Positions 1 to 7,169 of a DNA stretch of 15,783 nucleotides are shown one piece after another. Positions within the stretch are counted from its first letter, which is position 1. Every line of letters begins with the position of its first letter. Origin of the DNA: Candidatus Omnitrophota bacterium (GTDB taxonomy: Bacteria; Omnitrophota; Gorgyraeia; 2-01-FULL-45-10); NCBI GenBank assembly GCA_026387135.1, contig JAPLMH010000029.1, positions 1 through 15,783 on the forward strand, read 5' to 3'. Below the pieces are notes generated by a model that did not search any database, had not been told where the DNA came from, and saw only the letters and a list, made by a program, of their open reading frames with translations. A program made the position numbers and the translations under genes.

Positions 1-234
1 CGAAACGTCTTTCTCGACATCCGTAACATATAGAAATCCGTTCTTCTCGAGGCCTATATTGACGAACGCCGCCTCTATCCCCGGCAATACCGATTCGACC
101 TTGCCCTTATAGACATTTCCTACCAAGTTTACGGTATCTGCCCTCTCTATATAGAACTCTTCTATCTTTTTGTTATCCAAAACCGTGACGCGCTTTTCGT
201 GCTGCTCGACGTTAATATATATCTCTCTTGACAT
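1..234 (-). CDS. rng: Ribonuclease G/E family, N-terminal fragment (runs off the window)
   Basis: Translating from the ATG at 234 gives 78 codons that run off the window edge. The protein begins MSREIYINVEQHEKRV, followed by an S1-like region with VGNVYKGKVESVLPG and EAAFVNIGLEKNGFLY. These blocks match the N-terminus of RNase G/RNase E (compare the E. coli RNase G pattern GNIYKGRV...LPGMQAAFVDIG). The family is a 5'-end-dependent endoribonuclease acting in rRNA maturation and mRNA decay in the cytoplasm. Only the beginning of the S1 domain is visible, so the catalytic DNase I-like domain cannot be checked. The start codon lies three bases after the stop of the DUF2344 gene, which implies translational coupling. 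An AGGA about 6 bases upstream, inside the end of that gene, can serve as ribosome binding site. Radical SAM - DUF2344 - rng order is common in bacteria, often followed by rplU and rpmA, which would lie outside this window. Confidence 0.93.
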   Translation of the reverse strand, partial: MSREIYINVEQHEKRVTVLDNKKIEEFYIERADTVNLVGNVYKGKVESVLPGIEAAFVNIGLEKNGFLYVTDVEKDVS

Positions 235-237
235 ATT

Positions 238-537
238 CTATCCTATCTCTTCGGCTTTAGTGATCTTTACGCCTTCCGGCAAATTACTATTCAATGATTC
301 AATAAATACGGCAGGCCCGACCTTATTCGACATGTGAACGGTCAACGTCTCATCGAAGCTCTCGACGCCTAACTTCAAAGCTCTACCGGTGTTTATCTTT
401 AAATGCGGACTGAAACCCTGGGTCATCGTAACAGGAAGGTTGGCTCTACGAAGAGCTCTCTGAAAGAGCCTCATGAGGTCAAGATGAGATATGAATCTCA
501 TATCGCCTCTCTTTTGAAAAATCGAGTCTATCTTCAA
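238..537 (-). CDS. DUF2344 (TIGR03936) radical SAM-associated protein, short form
   Basis: A 99-residue protein with the hallmark N-terminal block of the DUF2344/TIGR03936 family: QKRGDMRFISHLDLMRLF, then RALRRANLP, TQGFSPHLKI and LGVESFDE. Its biochemical function is unknown. It is normally encoded next to, or fused to, the C-terminus of a B12-binding radical SAM protein. Family members are usually about 200 residues or more. This one stops after NLPEGVKITKAEEIG, so roughly the C-terminal half is missing, and rng begins three bases later. The likely start is TTG at 537. The next in-frame ATG is codon 13, inside the conserved block, and the only codon further upstream before the in-frame pilQ2 stop is GTA. 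A purine-rich stretch at the end of pilQ2 can act as ribosome binding site. Its usual radical SAM partner is about 14.7 kb away, at the other end of the window. Confidence 0.85.
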   Translation of the reverse strand: MKIDSIFQKRGDMRFISHLDLMRLFQRALRRANLPVTMTQGFSPHLKINTGRALKLGVESFDETLTVHMSNKVGPAVFIESLNSNLPEGVKITKAEEIG

Positions 538-540
538 TAC

Positions 541-2205
541 CTACTTGATCTTTCTCTTCTTAATCGTCTTTTGCCATTCTTCCTGGCTTAATTCGTAATT
601 GGGATTATATGCTTTATCGGGAAGCGGAACATCCGATAGCTGCTTATCCTTCTTCATGATCTTAACGGTCACGAAGAATATGAGCTCTATCTTCTGCTTC
701 ATCTTATTCTTCTTATTGAAGAGCAACCCCACAAAAGGCACGTTCTCCATCATATCGCCTATTATCGGAAGCGTATTCTTCCCGTCGACGATCCTCTCTT
801 TTATGAGGCCGCCGATAAATATGGTGTCGCCGTCCTTTATCATGACTTTCGTATTCGCCTGTCTTGACGTGAATACAGGCGCGACGATGCCGTTGGCGGC
901 GTCTATAGTATCGTACTTTAAGAGGTCGCTGATCTCAGGGACTATATCCACTACTATCTCGCCCTTATCGTTTATGTGCGGCGTGACCTTCAGTTTTGTG
1001 CCGAGATCCTTCGCTTCGTAACCGGTGATCTCGATCTTGCCGGTGGTAGCGTTCCTCTCGTACTTGGGCATATTGAGCGTCTGGCCCACAAGTATATTCG
1101 CTTCACTGTTATTCAGCGTAGCTATGCGGGGATTCGATACTACATTAGTCTGCGCTCTCTGCTTTAACAGTTCAAGAACGGCGCTGAACTGCGAAAAATC
1201 GAGCGTCCCGAAGCTGAATGTGTCTTTAAATATATCCTGGGAATAGTCGACGTATGGGAAGCCTTTTGCGTAATTGGTATCTACGGGCCTAGCGGGATAT
1301 TCACCGGGTGTTGTCGTCGTCGTTACTCCGGTAAGAGCATTTGTAGCGGTAACTGACTCGGCAGTCGTCTGCACTAAAGGCGTATATTTTTCAAGCAGTT
1401 TACTATCCGACTTAAAATAGTCAAAAGGAAATGTTGTCGGCCGCTTGGCGCCGCTTACTTCAAACTTCACGTTCCAGTCTATACCTATCCTCTCATCATC
1501 GCCAAAGACCGTCTCTATGATCCTGGCCTCTATCAGGACCTGCTCCGTCTCTTTATCCAGCTTTTCCAGTATCTGGGCGACCCTGTAGACGTTCGTGGGG
1601 ATATCGGTCACTATAAGCATATTGGTCCGCTCGTCGTATTTCACTTTGCCCCTGGATGAAACTATCTTCTTTATTGAGGCTACGAGGTCCTTGGCCTTGC
1701 CGTAATTCAGGCTCATAGCCTGTGTTATAACCTCCTCCTGTTTCAGTTTATCGAGCGTCACCACGCGGATTATATCGCCCTCTCTCTCATAAGAGAAACC
1801 GTAATTACGCACTATTACGTCGAGAGCGACCTTCCACGGTTTATCCGTAAGCCTTAGGTCTATTACACCTTTAACGTCAGGGGCCGCCACAATATCTACG
1901 CCGGCCACTTCCGATATGTAGGAGAGTACTGTCCTTATGTCAGCCCCTTTAAAGTTCACTGTGATATTTCCCGGAGTGACCTGGCTCGGTTCCTCGATGG
2001 GTGCGGGCGGCGCTACAAGTTCTTTTACTTCTGTCTTTGGAACCTCAGTTTGCACTGCCTCTGCCTTCGGAGCTTCTACCTGGGGAGCCTCCACTTTAGC
2101 AGTCTCTACTTGAGGAGCTCCTGTATCTTTAACTTCCTCTGCGGCAAACAGAGCCAGAGGCGCTATTAAAAATAGTATCAGAAATATGGTTGACAGTCTC
2201 TTCAT
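541..2205 (-). CDS. pilQ: Type IV pilus secretin PilQ, second tandem paralog
   Basis: A 554-residue outer-membrane secretin, the gate through which the pilus leaves the cell. A signal peptide (MKRLSTIFLILFLIAPLALFA, cleavage probably before AEEVK) is followed by a Val/Glu/Pro/Ala/Lys-rich linker (about 25-75). Next come an STN/N0 domain (about 79-150, with VNFKGADIRTVLSYISEV), an N1/KH-like domain (about 160-220, DERTNMLIVTD) and the secretin core (about 222-518). Core motifs include VVSNPRIATLNN, LKVTPHIN and the IFIGGLIKE region near 462-470. There is no AMIN domain, unlike proteobacterial PilQ. A roughly 35-residue tail follows the core and ends in KKRKIK. The ATG overlaps the stop of the upstream secretin gene as ATGA, so translation is coupled. 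It is colinear with that neighbour and differs mainly in the linker and in the variable insert at about 268-315. The secretin assignment is certain; the division of labour between the two copies is unknown. Confidence 0.93.
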   Translation of the reverse strand: MKRLSTIFLILFLIAPLALFAAEEVKDTGAPQVETAKVEAPQVEAPKAEAVQTEVPKTEVKELVAPPAPIEEPSQVTPGNITVNFKGADIRTVLSYISEVAGVDIVAAPDVKGVIDLRLTDKPWKVALDVIVRNYGFSYEREGDIIRVVTLDKLKQEEVITQAMSLNYGKAKDLVASIKKIVSSRGKVKYDERTNMLIVTDIPTNVYRVAQILEKLDKETEQVLIEARIIETVFGDDERIGIDWNVKFEVSGAKRPTTFPFDYFKSDSKLLEKYTPLVQTTAESVTATNALTGVTTTTTPGEYPARPVDTNYAKGFPYVDYSQDIFKDTFSFGTLDFSQFSAVLELLKQRAQTNVVSNPRIATLNNSEANILVGQTLNMPKYERNATTGKIEITGYEAKDLGTKLKVTPHINDKGEIVVDIVPEISDLLKYDTIDAANGIVAPVFTSRQANTKVMIKDGDTIFIGGLIKERIVDGKNTLPIIGDMMENVPFVGLLFNKKNKMKQKIELIFFVTVKIMKKDKQLSDVPLPDKAYNPNYELSQEEWQKTIKKRKIK

Positions 2206-3947
2206 TTTATCTTTCGCTTCTTAACGTTCTTCTGCCATTCTTTCTGATTATAGTCGTAATTTGGCTTATAGGATTTCTCAGATAACGGCACATCTTTTAA
2301 TGTCACCCCCGACTTCATCAGCTTTACTGTTATAAAGAATATGAGCTCGGTCTTCTGTTTTACCTTCTCCTTCTTCGAGACCAATAATCCTATGCCCGGC
2401 ACATCTCCCAGGATATCTCCTATGAACGGGATGGGCTTCTTAACATCCACTATATTCTCTTTTATCATGCCGCCTATGAATATGGTATCCTGGTCCTTTA
2501 TCATGACCTTTGTATTCGCCTGACGTGAAGAGAATACGGGAGCCACGATACCGCTCTTGGCGTCTAAGGTATCATATCTTAAAAAGTCGCTTATCTCAGG
2601 GGCTATATCCACCGTGATCTCATTCTTTTCATTTACATGAGGCGTTACCTTTAATTTGATGCCCAAATCCTTCGCGTCGTAGCCGGAGACCTCCATCATG
2701 CCGGTGGTGGAGTTCCTTTCATACTTTGGCATATTTATGGTCTGCCCCACTATTATGAAGGCGGGATTATTATTCAGCGTGGCTATACGTGGATTCGAGA
2801 CTACATTGGTATCGGCACGCTTCTTTATCATCTCTAACACGGCTCTAAACTGTGAGAAATCTAGCGTGCCAAATGTAAATGTATTTTTGAATATATCCTG
2901 AGTGTAATCGACATACGGGAATCCTTTGCTTCGGGAGCCAAGACCATCGGCGCCATTAGGATAGTTAGCGGTAGTAGTTGCTCCGGATGCGCCGGTAGTT
3001 GTTGAAGTTTCAGTACTGCCACCCGTCTGCACCAACGGTGAGAACTTATCAAGATATTTATTATCCACGTTAAAATAGTCGAACGGGAATGTTATCGGCC
3101 TCTTCGCTCCGCTAGCCGCTATCTTTATATTCCAGTCTATCCCCATCCTCTCATCATCTTCTAAGACCGTCTCCAAAACCCTTGCCTCTATAAGGATCTG
3201 GTCGGTCTCCCTGTCGAGCCTCTGTATTATCTGACCGATCTTATATACGTTGGTCGGTATGTCCGTCACCAGGACCATATTGGTCCTGTCATCGTACAGG
3301 ACATTGCCTCTCTCCCCGACCATGTCCTCAATAGCGCCGACTATCTCTTTAGCCTTGCCGTAGTTTAGAGGAAAGGCCTGCGTTACGGCCTCTTCCTGCT
3401 TTAATTTATCGAGAGTCACGACCCTGATAATATCTCCGTTCCTCTCATACGCGAAACCGTAGTTGCGCACTATGATATCGAGCGCGACCGTCCATGGTTT
3501 GTCGGTAAGCTTCAGATCTATTATGCCTTTGACGTCGGGGGCTGCGATCACATCAACGCCCGCCACTTCAGATATGTAAGATAGGACCGTTCTGATGTCC
3601 GCGCCCTTAAAGTTTACGGTGACATTGCCGGGTTGGAGCTCTGCAGGCTCTTCTTCTTTAGCAGTGGCTTCAGGAACAGGCGCTTCTGGAACAGGAGTCG
3701 ATACAGCCGGCGCTTCAGGAAGAACGGCTGCGGGAGCAACAGCTTCAGGAACAACGGCTGCAGGAGCAACAGCTTCGGGTTCTTTGGTATCAGGGATTTG
3801 AGCCGGAGCAGGAGCTTGTACGCCGGGAGCCTCTACTGTGGGAGCTTCTACTATACCCTTCTCGTCGGCGGCGATACAATTTAGCGACAGAAAGGCCACC
3901 ATAATGAATGATATGGATAGCCTATTGATCGTTCTGTTACTCGCCAA
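2202..3947 (-). CDS. pilQ: Type IV pilus secretin PilQ, first tandem paralog
   Basis: A 581-residue secretin. The start is a TTG at 3947, overlapping the end of pilP by 11 bases. It is favoured because it gives a basic n-region (R5, R9), a hydrophobic core and a signal peptidase I site (CIA before ADEKG), and because AAAGGA lies about 7 bases upstream. A Pro/Ala/Val/Glu linker (about 33-103) contains PEAVAPAAV twice. STN/N0 spans about 107-178, N1 about 188-248 and the secretin core about 250-545 (VVSNPRIATLNN, KLKVTPHVNE, IFIGGMIKE). The same roughly 35-residue tail as in the second copy ends in KKRKIK. A Ser/Thr/Gly-rich insert at about 308-340 is the most divergent part of the core. Its position directly after pilMNOP is the classical pilQ position. 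It assembles as a ring in the outer membrane. The Cys in SLNC is not a good lipobox because Asn precedes it. Confidence 0.93.
   Translation of the reverse strand: MASNRTINRLSISFIMVAFLSLNCIAADEKGIVEAPTVEAPGVQAPAPAQIPDTKEPEAVAPAAVVPEAVAPAAVLPEAPAVSTPVPEAPVPEATAKEEEPAELQPGNVTVNFKGADIRTVLSYISEVAGVDVIAAPDVKGIIDLKLTDKPWTVALDIIVRNYGFAYERNGDIIRVVTLDKLKQEEAVTQAFPLNYGKAKEIVGAIEDMVGERGNVLYDDRTNMVLVTDIPTNVYKIGQIIQRLDRETDQILIEARVLETVLEDDERMGIDWNIKIAASGAKRPITFPFDYFNVDNKYLDKFSPLVQTGGSTETSTTTGASGATTTANYPNGADGLGSRSKGFPYVDYTQDIFKNTFTFGTLDFSQFRAVLEMIKKRADTNVVSNPRIATLNNNPAFIIVGQTINMPKYERNSTTGMMEVSGYDAKDLGIKLKVTPHVNEKNEITVDIAPEISDFLRYDTLDAKSGIVAPVFSSRQANTKVMIKDQDTIFIGGMIKENIVDVKKPIPFIGDILGDVPGIGLLVSKKEKVKQKTELIFFITVKLMKSGVTLKDVPLSEKSYKPNYDYNQKEWQKNVKKRKIK
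3723..3780 (-). repeat. Imperfect 30-bp tandem repeat in the pilQ1 linker
   Basis: On the plus strand a unit with period 30 (ACGGCTGCGGGAGCAACAGC, then TTCAGGAACA) occurs almost twice, changed at a few bases. It encodes the PEAVAPAAV(V/L) repeat of the Pro/Ala/Glu-rich linker between the signal peptide and the first secretin domain. Confidence 0.75.
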
Positions 3948-4320
3948 CTTTAATTCCTTTTTCGTCCTGCAAATTTAATGTATAAACTTTTCCGTCTATC
4001 GAAAGCTCGACCGTCTTTCTAGATATCTTCTTTATCTCGAGAATGCCGAACTTATCATTCTCTTTCACCATCTGTCCGTTCAATATAGCGATATTCTTTC
4101 CCGAAGGCCCCATCGCTATACCCTCGAGGAGAACATCCTGTATGTTGACTATCCCCTCGAGTCCGGCAGGACGACCTCCCTTATCCTGCCCTATCAGGGG
4201 AACGAACGGATCGCGTTTGCCCTTCGCTTCATATCCGGATATCGTCCCCGGCATTATAAACGAAAGCGCGGTCGCAACCACCGCCATCACTATAATAATA
4301 TACACTATTTTTCTCTTCAT
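3937..4320 (-). CDS. pilP: PilP-like type IV pilus assembly protein
   Basis: A 127-residue protein with one N-terminal membrane segment (about 4-24) and the PilP signature KRDPFVPL (about 35-42). A compact beta-rich domain follows (LEGIVNIQDVLLEGIAMG ... AILNGQMVKENDKFGILEIKKI ... VELSIDGKVYTL), resembling the homology-region fold shared by PilP and GspC. PilP links the inner-membrane PilN/PilO complex to the periplasmic N-domains of the PilQ secretin. Canonical PilP is a lipoprotein of about 170-180 residues. This one is shorter, has no lipobox cysteine and appears to be held by an uncleaved transmembrane helix. It starts four bases after pilO and overlaps the pilQ start by 11 bases. Identification rests on the RDPF motif, the fold pattern and the gene order. 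Confidence 0.85.
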   Translation of the reverse strand: MKRKIVYIIIVMAVVATALSFIMPGTISGYEAKGKRDPFVPLIGQDKGGRPAGLEGIVNIQDVLLEGIAMGPSGKNIAILNGQMVKENDKFGILEIKKISRKTVELSIDGKVYTLNLQDEKGIKVGE

Positions 4321-4324
4321 GGCA

Positions 4325-4942
4325 CTATTTATTTTCCGAAAGCAGTATGTATGTACAGACCATCAGCTCCACATCATGTTTTCTGGGGCTCGCTTTATTG
4401 GCCTTTATATCTATATCCACCACTTTCATAAATCTATCGGCGTTCTCCAGGCTGTTGAGGAAATGGCCAAGCTCATGATAGCCGGACTTTGCCGTTATCA
4501 ATATGGGTATCTCGCGGTATATCTGGCTCTTCTTGGAGGACTTATCATCCTTAAAGTAAGACATGGCCGGCACTATACCTACTATCTTTATATCGGATGC
4601 CTTTACCATATTCGAGAGATCTTCCAAAAGTGCCGGTATCTCCTGCTCGGCCGGAAGCTTCTTCTCGTAAGACTCTACCTTCTGAGTGCGCTCTTTTAAA
4701 CCGTTCTTAAGGCTTTCGAAATCCTTTATCACGACCCGGGCGGATCTCAGCTCCGACTTGATCTTGCCGGTCTTGGCGGTAAGATCAAAGACCCTGATGA
4801 CCTGCGGAAAGAAAACAAAATAGAGATAGAGAGCCGCGGCCGCCAAAGCTGCGCAGATGGTCAGCAATAGAACTTGAGTCTGCTTATTCTTCAGATCTAT
4901 GTTCTTAAAATCGACGCTCTTAAGATCGTCTATTATATTCAT
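4325..4942 (-). CDS. pilO: PilO, type IV pilus inner-membrane alignment protein
   Basis: A 205-residue bitopic protein with a short cytoplasmic N-terminus (about 1-22), a transmembrane helix (about 23-46, LLLTICAALAAAALYLYFVF) and a periplasmic coiled coil (about 55-95, TAKTGKIKSELRSARVVIKDF onward). A ferredoxin-like C-terminal domain follows (PALLEDLSNMVKASDIKIVGI ... YREIPILITAKSGYHELGHFLNSLE). The pattern LPxxxExPxLLxxL...A..........P, followed by a Y-H/F-elongated strand, is typical of PilO (GspM-like). PilO pairs with PilN to form the periplasmic part of the alignment complex between the PilM ring and PilP-PilQ. Its ATG overlaps the pilN stop as ATGA, implying coupled translation and roughly equal synthesis. 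Confidence 0.92.
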   Translation of the reverse strand: MNIIDDLKSVDFKNIDLKNKQTQVLLLTICAALAAAALYLYFVFFPQVIRVFDLTAKTGKIKSELRSARVVIKDFESLKNGLKERTQKVESYEKKLPAEQEIPALLEDLSNMVKASDIKIVGIVPAMSYFKDDKSSKKSQIYREIPILITAKSGYHELGHFLNSLENADRFMKVVDIDIKANKASPRKHDVELMVCTYILLSENK

Positions 4943-5616
4943 AGTCTTGCCTTAAATAAGCAGGTTATCTTAAAGGTCATTATCTCCTGGTCGTCCACCT
5001 TCTCTCTCTTGATGGTGCCAAGTTCTATATCGCTGAAATCGGAATAGAAGTCCGGATCGTCCTTCAGGCTCTTTATGAAGCGCCCTATCAATGCAGTCCC
5101 TTCCTCGCCCATACTGGAGGCCGCTCCGTAGAGAATAAGATATCGGGATATGGCTTCCTCCGTCGCCTGGGGGCTCTTCTTCTTGGCCGAACCTGCGTCG
5201 GCGGACTTAGTAACACTGGAGACCTTCTCGTCGTACTCCAACTCCGTAAGCCATATGCCCGGGGTCATGGAATCGCTTAAGGCATTAAGTTTCTTCTCCC
5301 AGCTGAACCGCTTGACCATAAGCTCGTCTATGGCGGCCACTTTTTTATTGGTGGTATCCACCTGAGCTTTAAGCTTTTCGGTTTCCAGTTTTTTAGGTAA
5401 TATATCCTTATATTCGCGGGACAGGGACTTAAAGGTCGTGCCGGTCATAACGCCCATAAAAAAGAGTATGACCTGGATGACCAATATCACGCCGACTGCC
5501 CACGCCGCTATGCCGATCAACGGCAGGCTGGGCATGCTCATTTCGGAAACGTCCATGATCTCCGAGGAGCGCTTCTTCTTCTTGCTCTCTTCCGGAAGTA
5601 AGTTTATCTCTATCAT
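4939..5616 (-). CDS. pilN: PilN, type IV pilus inner-membrane alignment protein
   Basis: A 225-residue bitopic protein beginning MIEINLLPEE. The INLLP motif at residues 4-8 is the short cytoplasmic peptide by which PilN docks into PilM. A basic stretch (SKKKKR) follows, then a transmembrane helix (about 32-58), a periplasmic coiled coil (about 62-100) and a ferredoxin-like domain (from about 115, MTPGIWLTELEYDEKV). The C-terminal part has a lysine- and serine-rich loop (SVTKSADAGSAKKKSPQ) interrupting the domain, longer than in the proteobacterial proteins I know. It starts ten bases after pilM, with AAGGA close upstream, and overlaps pilO by four bases. Confidence 0.93.
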   Translation of the reverse strand: MIEINLLPEESKKKKRSSEIMDVSEMSMPSLPLIGIAAWAVGVILVIQVILFFMGVMTGTTFKSLSREYKDILPKKLETEKLKAQVDTTNKKVAAIDELMVKRFSWEKKLNALSDSMTPGIWLTELEYDEKVSSVTKSADAGSAKKKSPQATEEAISRYLILYGAASSMGEEGTALIGRFIKSLKDDPDFYSDFSDIELGTIKREKVDDQEIMTFKITCLFKARL

Positions 5617-5626
5617 AGATCCTTCA

Positions 5627-6658
5627 TCACCTTAACGCTAAGCCTACAGCGACCGCGAAAGAGCTCTTCATCTTCTCAATATATTCCATATCAAGACCGC
5701 TCCGGGACTTATTCAAAGATTCCAGCGGATCCCAGAGAATAGGCTTCGATTCGAATGCCTCCTGGAAGAGCACTTCAAGGCCGAAGACGGCCGAAGACCC
5801 TCCGGATATGCATATTTCATCCACGCCCCTTCCGCTCTGATTCTCATAATAATTCAGCGAAAGGCGCGTCTCATCCAGAATGTTATTCGTTACGCCCTTT
5901 GTGCATGCTATTATATCCTGCAATTTATCCTTGGGAGAGAGCTTTATCTCTTCCGCATTCTTTAAATCTATGCTCAATGCCCTGGAGATCGCTTGACTGA
6001 AATCATTTCCCCCTATAGCTATATCCCTGGCGAAACACAGCACTCCATCCCTTACTATGCCCACATTCGTAACGCTGGAACCTATATTGAGAAGCGCTGC
6101 CGTCTTGCCGGCGGCAGTGCGGGAAGGGCTCCTTAAAAAAGCGTTGGCTGCGGCAAAAGTATCTACGTCCACCACGCTTACCGAAAAGCCGCTCTCCTCG
6201 GCGATAGATACTTTATTCATCACGAAATCCTTCTTGGCGGCGACAAGCAATATCTCAAGCTTGCCCTCCTTATCGTTCTTCCTGAGTATCTGATGATCGA
6301 CCATGCAGTCATTTATCGGGAACGGCACATGCTTCTCCGCTTCAAATCTTATGGCGCCCTTCAATTCATCATCTCTCATCTTGGGCATCGATACGAATCT
6401 GACTATGACGGAAGGGCCTGAAACGGATATGGCGGCATCTTTAGCGGTGACATTTATCTCGCCCGACAGAGATTTTATCGCTTCTATAAGCGGCTCCCGG
6501 ACGGATCCGGACGCCTTCTTCATCCCCAGGCATATTAGGCTCGAACTCTCACCTGATGAGGCGACCTCAACAATCTTCACGGACGAGCTGCCTATGTCAA
6601 GGCCCACTCTGTTCTTTGCCTTGACACGATCTTTTTTTCCAACGCCAAAGTTCATCAT
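5627..6658 (-). CDS. pilM: PilM, actin-like cytoplasmic ATPase-fold protein of the T4P
   Basis: A 343-residue protein with the actin/FtsA-like phosphate-binding motif RVGLDIGSSSVKIVEV (about 18-33). The PilM-specific 1C-subdomain region is present (SMPKMRDDELKGAIRFEAEKHVPF, split here: SMPKMRDDELKG and RFEAEKHVPFPI). A second phosphate motif is at ALLNIGSSVTNVGIVRDG and the adenosine-site pattern at ICISGGSSAVFGLE. Length matches typical PilM (about 350). PilM forms a cytoplasmic ring that binds ATP and the PilN N-terminal peptide and relays ATPase state to the envelope complex. Two ATGs stand in tandem at the start (6656-6658 and 6653-6655); either may be used, and no strong Shine-Dalgarno is seen. 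It begins 32 bases after the second pilin stop and heads pilMNOPQ. Confidence 0.95.
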   Translation of the reverse strand: MMNFGVGKKDRVKAKNRVGLDIGSSSVKIVEVASSGESSSLICLGMKKASGSVREPLIEAIKSLSGEINVTAKDAAISVSGPSVIVRFVSMPKMRDDELKGAIRFEAEKHVPFPINDCMVDHQILRKNDKEGKLEILLVAAKKDFVMNKVSIAEESGFSVSVVDVDTFAAANAFLRSPSRTAAGKTAALLNIGSSVTNVGIVRDGVLCFARDIAIGGNDFSQAISRALSIDLKNAEEIKLSPKDKLQDIIACTKGVTNNILDETRLSLNYYENQSGRGVDEICISGGSSAVFGLEVLFQEAFESKPILWDPLESLNKSRSGLDMEYIEKMKSSFAVAVGLALR

Positions 6659-6690
6659 TTTTTATTTTTCAGGATATGTGCGGGAACCGC

Positions 6691-7050
6691 TTAAGGCAGC
6701 TTGTGCCCTTCATCTTCTTTAGAGCAAGTGACCTGCGGCCGCCCGCCGACTTCATGAAAAGCATAGGTTCCGCCGCTCGGACATACAGGCCTGCCGCCCT
6801 TGATGTGAATACTGTATATCGCGTCTGCATCCGATTCCGATATGGCCGCTCCCGGGGAAATATTTTCGTCCAGCACCCATTGGTCGATGGCGGCATCTAT
6901 CTTGGTGAGATTGGCTATACAGGTCGTCTGCTTTGATTTTTTGCTTGACGTAAAATAATTAGGAAGGGCGATGGCGACAACGATCCCGATTATCACAACC
7001 ACGATCATTATCTCTATGAGAGTGAATCCGCTATTGGTCTTCTTTATCAT
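6691..7050 (-). CDS. Type IV pilin-like protein, second pilin
   Basis: A 119-residue prepilin with a short leader and a PilD-type cleavage site, MIKKTNSG before FTLIEIMIVVVIIGIVVAIALPNY. The mature protein would start with Phe and carry Glu at position 5, which is needed for assembly. A hydrophobic helix is followed by a small C-terminal domain with cysteines in TTCIANL, RPVCPSGGTY and QVTCSKEDE; the last two probably form a disulfide-bounded loop. Charge is higher than in the neighbouring pilin (KKSKQ, SKEDEGHK). It lies beyond the strong hairpin terminator that follows the first pilin, so it is probably expressed at a lower level and could be a minor or alternative pilin. No clear Shine-Dalgarno precedes the ATG at 7050, and the predicted leader is very short. 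Confidence 0.92.
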   Translation of the reverse strand: MIKKTNSGFTLIEIMIVVVIIGIVVAIALPNYFTSSKKSKQTTCIANLTKIDAAIDQWVLDENISPGAAISESDADAIYSIHIKGGRPVCPSGGTYAFHEVGGRPQVTCSKEDEGHKLP

Positions 7051-7072
7051 AGTATATTATTTATTGCATATA

Positions 7073-7101
7073 AAGTTATCATAATAGTGAGATAAAGTCA
7101 A
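7073..7101 (-). promoter_or_regulatory. Possible weak promoter for second pilin and pilMNOPQ
   Basis: On the minus strand a TTGACT (7101-7096) is followed after 17 bases by TAACTT (7078-7073). The -35 is good, but the -10 matches only three of six consensus positions. It lies between the terminator after the first pilin and the start of the second pilin, where some promoter would be needed if the terminator is efficient. The transcript would have a leader of only about 15-20 bases. Confidence 0.35.
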
Positions 7102-7112
7102 GGGTAGTACGA

Positions 7113-7157
7113 AAAAAAATAGGGACTAACCCATTCAGGGATAGTCCCTATTTTTTT
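7113..7157 (-). terminator. Strong bidirectional hairpin terminator after the first pilin
   Basis: Two 16-base arms (AAAAAAATAGGGACTA at 7113-7128 and its exact reverse complement at 7142-7157) enclose 13 bases. Inside that loop CCC and GGG can extend the stem past one A/A mismatch, leaving a five-base loop. The arms end in A7/T7 runs, so a U-tract follows the hairpin on either strand. It starts 12 bases beyond the pilin stop. It should end most pilin transcripts and lower read-through into the second pilin and pilMNOPQ. The core TAGGGACTA/TAGTCCCTA could alternatively be a REP-like palindrome. Confidence 0.88.
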
Positions 7158-7169
7158 AAACCCCACTAT

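Noticed and set aside
525..550. Stop-codon read-through joining PilQ2 and DUF2344, since both are in the same frame across the TAG
   Set aside because: Same-frame placement has a one-in-three chance. There is a usable TTG start two codons on, and a fusion of an outer-membrane secretin to a cytoplasmic protein makes no sense.
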